From CAZWUZ01 sp964637655 [NCBI: uncultured bacterium] (GTDB lineage: Bacteria; DAOPZR01): DNA of 11,497 nucleotides. A model generated the notes under the pieces. That model was not told the origin of the DNA and made no database searches. It saw nothing but the letters and a program-made list of their open reading frames with translations. This document shows, piece after piece, positions 6,442 through 11,497 of this stretch (position 1 is the stretch's first letter; every line of letters starts with the position of its first letter). The stretch spans positions 11,659 to 23,155 of the forward strand of contig CAZWUZ010000023.1 in NCBI GenBank assembly GCA_964637655.1. Direction: 5' to 3'. The position numbers and the translations under genes are program-made.

Positions 6442-7455
6442 CTATTGTGCGCCGGTATCCGCCGCCGCCTGCAACTGCGGCAGCGCCGCCTGCCATGCCG
6501 GGCCGAGGCCGGCGAACTGCTGCGCGTCCACGGCAAGGCGCTGCGGTACCACATTGGCAACCGGTACCGTGGCGATGCTTCCCGGATTGCGCAGTGCCTG
6601 CGCCGCCAGCGCCCCGATACGTTCCCCCACCGCGCGGTAGTCGGCCCCATAGCTGAATGCCGCGCCCATGCCCACGTGTTCCAGATTGCTGGTGAAGACC
6701 GGGACGCCCTGCTGCCGCGCCGCCCCGCCGTACGCGGCGAAGGCGTTGTCGACGGTGTTGTCGCCGGCAGTCCAGAGCGCCTGCACGTCACGCTGCAGCA
6801 GCGCGCGCACCGCTTCGCCGACCGTTGCGGAGTTATCCACCGTCACTTCTGCGAGCGTGATACCCAGTTCCGCGCAGACCGCACGCGCCCTTTCCACGCA
6901 GGCGCGCGAACAGTCCTCGCCGGCGTTGTAGACCACGCCGACACGCTGCAGCCCGGGATTGACCTGCTGCGCCAGCCGGAAGGTCTCCGCCACGGGCTCG
7001 AAGGTGCCGATCCCCGCCAGGTGCGGCGGATGCTGCGCGGGGCTGGCGCGGTCGAGTCCCACCCCCGCGGTAAACGGGTCCGTCACCAGCCCGAAAATAT
7101 GGAGGACGCTGCCGTCGCGGTTGGCGTTGGCCATCGCCTGCAGCACGGGGGTGCTCAGGGTGATGGCCACGTCGTAGTTGCCCGCGACCACCTGCCCGCA
7201 GATGCTGCTGAGCATCCCCATATCGCCCTGCGCATCGAGGAGCGTAATCCGCACGGTCTCCCCGTCACGGTAGCCCTGTGCCGCCAGTCCCTCGCGTATC
7301 CCCGCCACCCCGTCGTCCATCAGCACCGTCGGCACGTACTGCACGATAACCACCTGCGGCAGGTCGTCTGCCGGCCTCCCGCAGGCGGCAGCCAGCAGCA
7401 TGACGCCGCACATCAGCAGGCCCGCAGTGTACCGCCGGCGCGGCAGTCGCTTCAT
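6442..7455 (-). CDS. ABC transporter substrate-binding lipoprotein, ABC_sub_bind family, orphan
   Basis: A 337-residue periplasmic binding protein. A basic N-terminus (MKRLPRRRYT) and a hydrophobic stretch lead to LLAAAC with Cys25, a plausible lipobox for lipid attachment. The mature part has the two-lobe pattern of the ABC_sub_bind (PF04392-type) family: VVIVQYVPTVLMDDGVAGI near the start, YDVAITLSTPVLQAMAN, HIFGLVTDPFTAGV, RVGVVYNAGED, and GVPVFTSNLEHVGMGA. This family feeds ABC importers, some of which are linked to amino acids such as tryptophan or tyrosine; the ligand here is unknown. No permease or ATPase gene lies nearby, so it either serves a transporter encoded elsewhere or acts as a sensor. 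ATG 7455 overlaps the CDF stop by four bases (ATGA), and no clear Shine-Dalgarno site is seen, so it is probably translationally coupled. It is the last gene of the ppiC unit. Confidence 0.85.
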   Translation of the reverse strand: MKRLPRRRYTAGLLMCGVMLLAAACGRPADDLPQVVIVQYVPTVLMDDGVAGIREGLAAQGYRDGETVRITLLDAQGDMGMLSSICGQVVAGNYDVAITLSTPVLQAMANANRDGSVLHIFGLVTDPFTAGVGLDRASPAQHPPHLAGIGTFEPVAETFRLAQQVNPGLQRVGVVYNAGEDCSRACVERARAVCAELGITLAEVTVDNSATVGEAVRALLQRDVQALWTAGDNTVDNAFAAYGGAARQQGVPVFTSNLEHVGMGAAFSYGADYRAVGERIGALAAQALRNPGSIATVPVANVVPQRLAVDAQQFAGLGPAWQAALPQLQAAADTGAQ

Positions 7456-8873
7456 CCCGCGCCGCCGCTTTCGCCGCGCGGTTCGAGATGGATGAGCACG
7501 TGGCGCAGCGCGGGGAGGGCGCGACGCAGGTGTTCCTCGAGGTGCGCGGTCAGCGCATGCGCGTCGCTGATGGGCGTTTCGCCCGCCACCGTGCAATGCA
7601 GCGTCAGCGACAGGCCGTCCGTCGCCTGCTGCAGGCGCACGTCGTGCACGCAGCAGAGCCGGCGTTCGCGCGCACAGAAGGCGTCGAGCGCCTGCTGTAC
7701 CTGCTGCTGCTGCGCCTGCGGTCCGGCCTGCGCGCGTACCGCTTCGCCTGCCGGTTCGAGATGCACGTCGATGCATCCGAGCGCGGGCAGTGCCACGTGC
7801 AGCGCCGCTTCGAGCGCGTCCGCCTGCCGGTGCGCGTCGGCCACACTGGTGCCCGGTTCGACTTCGAGATGCAGTTCCAGGTCGCTCCCCTGCACCCCGT
7901 CACGCAGGCGCAAACCATGCGTGGCATGCCCGTGTCGCGCCGCCACCGCCCGCGCCACCGTCAGGGTGTCGCCTTCCGGCGCCGCCTGCGGTTCGATATG
8001 CACCGTGACGTCCGTCTGCGGCAGTCCGGCCCGCACTGCTGCCGCAGCCGCATCCGCCACCGCGTGGGCGCGTTCGAACGGCATGCCGCGGTCCACCGTC
8101 AGGGTGATGTCGGCAAAGATCTCCGGGCCGCTGCGTCGCGCCCGCACCTGCGTCACCGCCGCCACGCCCGGCACCGTCGCCGCCAGCTGCGCCACGCGCG
8201 TGCGCAGTGCCGGCGGCACGGCGTCGAGCAGGTCGTTGACCGACTTGCGTCCTAGTTTCCAGCAGACCGCGATGACGATAACCGCGACGCCAAGCGCGGC
8301 TACCGCATCCGCCTGAGCCAGCCACGGCAGTCCCAGCCGCGGCGCCAGCAGCACGCCCAGCAGTCCGAGCAGTACCACGCCCGACGACCAGATATCCGTG
8401 GAGAAATGGAGCGCGTCCGCCTCCAGCGCCTGGCTCTGGTACTTCTTCGCCACGCGCATGAGGGCGCGTGAGCGCCCGTAATCGACGATGATCGAGAGGA
8501 TGACCACGGCAAACGCCCAGGCGCTCGCTGCGACCGTCACGGCCTCTTCACCCAGCAGGCGGTGCAGTGCCTCGTAGATAATCCAGACACAGGTGACGAG
8601 CAGCAGCACGGTTTGAAACAGCGCCGACAGGTTTTCCACCTTGCCGTGACCGTAGGGATGGTCACCGTCCGCCGGTTTCGCCGAGGCGCGCACCGCCCAG
8701 AAGGTCACCGCCGCCGCGACAAGATCGAGCCCCGAATGCAGCGCCTCGGCGAGTATGCCCAGGCTGTTGGTGGCAACACCGACGGTCAGTTTCGTGCCGG
8801 TGAGCACGACCGCCGCGATGACCGAGGTCAGCGCGACGCGCCGCTTCTCGCGTGCCGCGGTTGTCTCTACCAT
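7452..8873 (-). CDS. CDF cation efflux transporter with three tandem C-terminal domains
   Basis: A 473-residue inner-membrane metal/proton antiporter of the cation diffusion facilitator family. Residues about 12-205 carry six membrane segments. The metal site is His46/Asp50 (HSGLD, TM2) and His156/Asp160 (HFSTD, TM5); the HD-HD set is typical of zinc-preferring members, while FieF/YiiP has DD-HD. DHPYGHGKVEN (71-81) is the usual loop signature. Family members normally end near 300 residues with one cytoplasmic dimerisation domain. Here that domain (about 212-295, ending VHIEP) is followed by two further copies of the same pattern (about 303-374, ending VHLEP, and 388-465, ending IHLEP), separated by a Gln-rich linker at 386-394. 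Repeat 3 has Cys400, Cys407-Cys408 and Cys427 as possible extra metal ligands. The ATG at 8873 overlaps the upstream gene by seven bases. The transporter call is firm; the metal identity is inferred. Confidence 0.92.
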   Translation of the reverse strand: MVETTAAREKRRVALTSVIAAVVLTGTKLTVGVATNSLGILAEALHSGLDLVAAAVTFWAVRASAKPADGDHPYGHGKVENLSALFQTVLLLVTCVWIIYEALHRLLGEEAVTVAASAWAFAVVILSIIVDYGRSRALMRVAKKYQSQALEADALHFSTDIWSSGVVLLGLLGVLLAPRLGLPWLAQADAVAALGVAVIVIAVCWKLGRKSVNDLLDAVPPALRTRVAQLAATVPGVAAVTQVRARRSGPEIFADITLTVDRGMPFERAHAVADAAAAAVRAGLPQTDVTVHIEPQAAPEGDTLTVARAVAARHGHATHGLRLRDGVQGSDLELHLEVEPGTSVADAHRQADALEAALHVALPALGCIDVHLEPAGEAVRAQAGPQAQQQQVQQALDAFCARERRLCCVHDVRLQQATDGLSLTLHCTVAGETPISDAHALTAHLEEHLRRALPALRHVLIHLEPRGESGGAG

Positions 8874-9304
8874 GACCAGATGGCGGCCTCGCGCTGGCGT
8901 TCCTTGAGCAGACGCGCGTTGACCTCTTCGCGGGTGAACGGTTCACCGCGCCCGATGCCCATGCAGCGCTGCACATTTTCAAGTCGCCAGTTCATTCCGT
9001 TGAGGTTTTCCGGCCAGATCGGCCACGTCGCGCAGGGGAGCGGACGCACCGCGTAAATGCGGCATTTCCCCTGTTCAAGGAAGATGCAGGTCTTGCGGTC
9101 GGGATGGTCGATGAGATGGAAGAACCCGTCCGTCTTCGTGCAGTAGCGCCGCGTAAACGAGCGGGTGGAGAGCACGAGATGCGCGGCGATCTGCCTCCGC
9201 TCAGCCTTCGTCACGTAGACGAACCCGTACTCGCCCGTCGTCGCGCAGCAGACGCCGCACTGCTGGCAGGCGAAGCGCAGCCGCGTCGGCGTGCCGCCGC
9301 TCAT
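8867..9304 (-). CDS. YkgJ-family cysteine-cluster protein
   Basis: A 145-residue cytoplasmic protein of the YkgJ (CxxCxxCC) family, thought to bind zinc or an iron-sulfur centre; its molecular role is not established. Residues 11-20 (FACQQCGVCC) give Cys13, 16, 19 and 20. Further conserved cysteines are Cys73 (TCIFLEQGKC), Cys81, and Cys91 in the family signature IYAVRPLPCATWP (83-95). Cys55 and Cys114 are additional. Length and order match the family. The ATG at 9304 lies one base after the ppiC stop (TGA-C-ATG) without a Shine-Dalgarno site, so it is probably translated by coupling. The stop codon is inside the start region of the CDF gene. Sharing an operon with a metal exporter is compatible with a metal-linked role, but this is inference. 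Confidence 0.88.
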   Translation of the reverse strand: MSGGTPTRLRFACQQCGVCCATTGEYGFVYVTKAERRQIAAHLVLSTRSFTRRYCTKTDGFFHLIDHPDRKTCIFLEQGKCRIYAVRPLPCATWPIWPENLNGMNWRLENVQRCMGIGRGEPFTREEVNARLLKERQREAAIWSW

Positions 9305-9305
9305 G

Positions 9306-9584
9306 TCAGGAGCGGGCGGTGATCTCGACGAGATGCCAGCCGAACTGCGTCTTGATCGGCCCGTGCACGACGTTGACCGCCTCGTTGAATACCACCGTGT
9401 CGAACTCGGGCACCATCATCCCCGGGCCGAACGTGCCGAGCGCACCGCCGTCAGCACCTGACGGGCAGAGCGAATGCGCTTTTGCCACCGCGGCAAACTC
9501 CTCGCCCCCGGCGATCTTCGCCTTGAGGTCGTTGCACTCCTTCTCCGTCTTGACCAGAATGTGCCGCGCGCTTGCCTGTGCCAT
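9306..9584 (-). CDS. ppiC: Peptidyl-prolyl cis-trans isomerase, parvulin type (PpiC)
   Basis: A 92-residue single-domain parvulin that speeds cis-trans isomerisation of proline peptide bonds. It has no signal peptide, so it acts in the cytoplasm like E. coli PpiC, which has nearly the same length. The catalytic residues are visible: His8 (ARHILVK), Cys40 (HSLCPSG), Met57 and Phe61 (GMMVPEFD), and Phe81 and His84 (TQFGWHLVEI). The GGALGTFGPG turn is typical. ATG 9584 is supported by a CGGAG ribosome site six to ten bases upstream. It is the first gene of a compact unit with the YkgJ, CDF and binding-protein genes, probably driven by the extended -10 promoter at 9627-9635. Confidence 0.95.
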   Translation of the reverse strand: MAQASARHILVKTEKECNDLKAKIAGGEEFAAVAKAHSLCPSGADGGALGTFGPGMMVPEFDTVVFNEAVNVVHGPIKTQFGWHLVEITARS

Positions 9585-9598
9585 GTCTCGCTCCGATA

Positions 9599-9614
9599 AG
9601 CGGCTGCTGCCGCT
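9599..9614. promoter_or_regulatory. Palindrome in the ppiC/xth divergent region
   Basis: AGCGGC-tgct-GCCGCT is a perfect six-base inverted repeat with a four-base loop. In the ppiC transcript it would form a hairpin just before the ribosome site (CGGAG, 9594-9590). At the DNA level it could also be an operator between the two divergent promoters. No regulator can be named. Confidence 0.35.
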
Positions 9615-9617
9615 GTG

Positions 9618-9646
9618 ATGATGGCGAGTATACCATAGAGTATGCT
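9618..9646 (+). promoter_or_regulatory. Weak candidate promoter for xth
   Basis: TATGCT (9641-9646) is the best -10-like hexamer upstream of xth (4/6). At 17 bases distance ATGATG (9618-9623) is only a 3/6 match to a -35. A start near 9653 would give a leader of about 18 bases with the GGAGGT ribosome site. It is the least bad candidate in the 86-base region. Confidence 0.3.
9627..9635 (-). promoter_or_regulatory. Extended -10 promoter for the ppiC unit
   Basis: On the minus strand TGG-TATACT (9635-9627) is an extended -10 element with a 5/6 -10 hexamer. No recognisable -35 lies at the right distance, which is common for extended -10 promoters. The expected start near 9620 precedes ppiC by about 36 bases and leaves the 9599-9614 hairpin in the leader. 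Confidence 0.5.
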
Positions 9647-9670
9647 ACCGTGCGCGGCGGGAGGTGCCGC

Positions 9671-10429
9671 ATGCTGCTGCTCTCATGGAACGTCAACGGG
9701 CTGCGCGCCGTGCTGAACAAGGGCTTTACGGAGTGGGTGGCGCTGGCCGCTCCCGACATCCTCTGCCTGCAGGAGACCAAGGCACAGGAAGACCAGTTGC
9801 CCGCGTCAGTGCGCCCGCTGCCGGGCTATCACACCTACTACGCCGCGGCGGAGAAAAAGGGGTACAGCGGGGTGGCACTGTACTCGCGGCAGGCCCCGAA
9901 AGCGGTGACCCGCGAACTCGACCCGCGCTTCGACAGCGAGGGGCGCTGCCTGTTTGCCGATTACGGATCGTGGCTGCTCGCCAACGTCTACTTCCCCAAT
10001 GGCAAGAAGGATGCCGCGCGGTTGCGCTACAAGATGGATTTTTACGAGTGCTTTTTCGAGCGTATCGAGCGCGAACGCCGCGCCGGTAAGGAAATTGTCT
10101 TCTGCGGCGACGTCAATACCGCGCATCGCGAGATCGACCTCGCGCGTCCGCAGGAAAACGGGAACGTCTCAGGGTTCCTGCCCGAGGAACGCGCCTGGCT
10201 CGACCGCGTCATCGCCGCCGGCTACCGCGACACGCTGCGCGTGCTCGACGACCGCCCGCAGCTCTACTCGTGGTGGGATCTCAAGAGCGGGGCGCGCGCG
10301 CGCAACGTGGGCTGGCGCATCGACTATTTTTTCATCAGCAGCGGACTGCAGCGCAAACTCAAGCGCGCGTTTATCCTGCCTGACGTGCCGGGCTCCGATC
10401 ACTGCCCGGTCGGCATCGTCCTGCAGTAA
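9671..10429 (+). CDS. xth: Exodeoxyribonuclease III / AP endonuclease, ExoA type
   Basis: A 252-residue enzyme of base-excision repair. It cuts DNA at abasic sites and removes nucleotides from 3' ends. All family motifs are present: Asn7 (SWNVNGLRA), Glu35 (LQETKAQ, metal ligand), Tyr107 (NVYFPNG), Asp147 and Asn149 (CGDVNTAH), the IGWRIDYF-like stretch NVGWRIDYF (212-220), and Asp243-His244 (GSDHCPV). SWWDLKSGARARN places it with the ExoA/APE1-like branch rather than the longer E. coli XthA branch. The start is ATG 9671, chosen for the GGGAGGT site six bases upstream and the immediate family start MLLLSW; the open frame continues upstream to 9572 without family similarity. It is the only plus-strand gene here, divergent from ppiC and tail-to-tail with pyrG. 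Confidence 0.96.
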   Translation: MLLLSWNVNGLRAVLNKGFTEWVALAAPDILCLQETKAQEDQLPASVRPLPGYHTYYAAAEKKGYSGVALYSRQAPKAVTRELDPRFDSEGRCLFADYGSWLLANVYFPNGKKDAARLRYKMDFYECFFERIERERRAGKEIVFCGDVNTAHREIDLARPQENGNVSGFLPEERAWLDRVIAAGYRDTLRVLDDRPQLYSWWDLKSGARARNVGWRIDYFFISSGLQRKLKRAFILPDVPGSDHCPVGIVLQ

Positions 10430-11497
10430 TCAGCGGCGCCGGCTCAGCGCCGCCGCCACCAGCCCCGCGAACAGCGGGTGCGGGCGCGTCGGGCGTGACT
10501 GGAACTCCGGGTGGAACTGCGCCGCGATGAAATAGGGGTGCGCGGGCACCTCGACGGTCTCGACCAGCAGCCCGTCCGGTGATAGTCCCGAGAAGACCAT
10601 TCCCTTTTCCGCGAGACGGTCGCGGTAGGCGTTGTTGACCTCGTAACGGTGCCGGTGCCGCTCGCTGACGATGCCCTGTTCCGGCTGCCCGTACTGCTGG
10701 TACAGTTTCTCCGCCAGCGTTCCTTCGCGCAACCGGCAGGGATACGACCCGAGCCGCATCGTCCCCCCCTTGGCCGTCACCCCCCGCTGCGTCTCCATGA
10801 TGTGTACCACGGGGTGCGCGGTCTGCTCCGCGAACTCAGCGGAATGGGCCTTGGGCAGGTTGCAGACGTGGCGCGCGTACTCGATGACCGTGCACTGCAG
10901 CCCGAGACAGATGCCGAGGAAGGGAATGCCGCGCTCGCGCACATGGCAGATGGCGGCGACCTTCCCCTCCACCCCGCGGTCGCCGAAGCCGCCGGGGACG
11001 ATGACCCCGTCGACCCCGTCGAGCGCTGTCGCGTCCTTTTCCAGTTCCTCCGCGTCGAACCACTGCAGGTCGGGCTGCGCCTCGTGCCAGACCGCGGCAT
11101 GCACCGCCGCCTCGACCACCGACTTGTAGGCGTCGTGCAGTTCGGTGTACTTGCCGACGATGCCGATACGCACCGTGGTCTTCGGTGCCTGCAGGCGCGC
11201 GATAAACCGGTCCCACTCAGCCGCCAGTGCTGTTGCCGCCGGGTCCGTTCCCTGCGCGGGCAGATCGAGCAGTCCGAGCACCGTGCGGTCGAGTCCCGCC
11301 TCACGCAGCAGCGTCGGCACGGTATAGACCGACGGCACATCGGGGAGCGAGATAACCTCTTCCACCGTGACATCCGTGAAGAGCGCGATCTTCTGCTTCA
11401 CCGGTTCCTCGAGCGGCAGCTTGCTGCGGCAGAGCAGCACGTTGGGATGGATGCCGATTTCGCGCAGCGCCGCCACCGAGTGCTGCGTGAGTTTCGT
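10430..11497 (-). CDS. pyrG: CTP synthase (partial, 5' end missing)
   Basis: This is the C-terminal 355 residues of CTP synthase, which makes CTP from UTP, ATP and glutamine. The frame is open at the right edge, with TKLTQHSVAALR as the first visible residues; by comparison with E. coli about 180 N-terminal residues are missing. The end of the synthetase domain is followed by the glutamine amidotransferase domain (from about VRIGIVGKYTELHDAY). The nucleophile Cys is in GICLGLQ (codon 10909-10907), the oxyanion region is PGGFGDRGVEGK, and the catalytic His and Glu are in HPEFQSRP. SERHRHRYEVNN is a family signature. The gene ends in a basic ALSRRR tail, with TGA at 10432-10430 directly touching the xth stop. 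It is a housekeeping gene and nothing indicates damage. Confidence 0.97.
   Translation of the reverse strand, partial: TKLTQHSVAALREIGIHPNVLLCRSKLPLEEPVKQKIALFTDVTVEEVISLPDVPSVYTVPTLLREAGLDRTVLGLLDLPAQGTDPAATALAAEWDRFIARLQAPKTTVRIGIVGKYTELHDAYKSVVEAAVHAAVWHEAQPDLQWFDAEELEKDATALDGVDGVIVPGGFGDRGVEGKVAAICHVRERGIPFLGICLGLQCTVIEYARHVCNLPKAHSAEFAEQTAHPVVHIMETQRGVTAKGGTMRLGSYPCRLREGTLAEKLYQQYGQPEQGIVSERHRHRYEVNNAYRDRLAEKGMVFSGLSPDGLLVETVEVPAHPYFIAAQFHPEFQSRPTRPHPLFAGLVAAALSRRR
10433..10453. terminator. Terminator-like hairpin after xth, inside the pyrG 3' end
   Basis: GCGGCGC (10433-10439) and GCGCCGC (10447-10453) form a perfect seven-base-pair stem with a seven-base loop, starting four bases after the xth TAA. 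There is no T-run after it, so it is at best a weak terminator or a 3'-end stabiliser for xth mRNA. It is encoded within the last codons of pyrG. Confidence 0.35.

Noticed and set aside
6298-8316. A 672-codon plus-strand frame over the repeat block and the binding-protein and CDF genes
   Set aside because: It crosses a palindromic repeat and opposes two well-supported genes; no family features are seen.

Overview
The window is GC-rich, densely packed bacterial chromosome. The genes show strong G/C bias at third codon positions, which also creates long meaningless antisense reading frames. PpiC, CTP synthase, an ExoA-type ExoIII, a YkgJ cysteine-cluster protein and an intergenic palindrome of the CCCTCTCC-loop-GGAGAGGG type point to a proteobacterium, most plausibly a gammaproteobacterium. 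This assignment is an inference, and the species cannot be named from the sequence. I saw no rRNA, tRNA, CRISPR array, transposase or phage gene.

Layout, left to right. Positions 1-600 (minus) carry the start of an exported protein with an OmpA-like domain, followed by what looks like the beginning of a VWFA-related domain; the gene runs off the left edge. It has its own near-consensus sigma70-type promoter (629-657), which overlaps the stop codon of the next gene. Positions 654-6214 (minus) hold five closely spaced genes, read from right to left: an unrecognised 280-residue protein, a small class III nucleotidyl cyclase, a family 2 glycosyltransferase, an MFS transporter and a large exported caspase-like protease with four beta-sandwich repeats and a C-terminal zinc ribbon. 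A candidate promoter lies at 6252-6281. The MFS and caspase genes share an ATGA overlap. The cluster combines nucleotide signalling, envelope sugar transfer, export and a periplasmic caspase, and it is the part of the window most likely to be a little-described system.

Positions 6300-6441 are a non-coding palindromic repeat block (REP/MITE-like). Positions 6442-9584 (minus) form a compact four-gene unit: ppiC parvulin, YkgJ-type cysteine-cluster protein, a CDF metal exporter with three C-terminal cytoplasmic repeats instead of one, and a lipoprotein-type ABC substrate-binding protein with no permease or ATPase beside it. The genes are separated by +1, -7 and -4 bases.

Positions 9585-9670 are a short divergent promoter region. 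Exonuclease III (xth) is the only plus-strand gene (9671-10429). It meets CTP synthase (pyrG, minus strand, cut by the right edge) tail to tail, with no base between the two stop codons.
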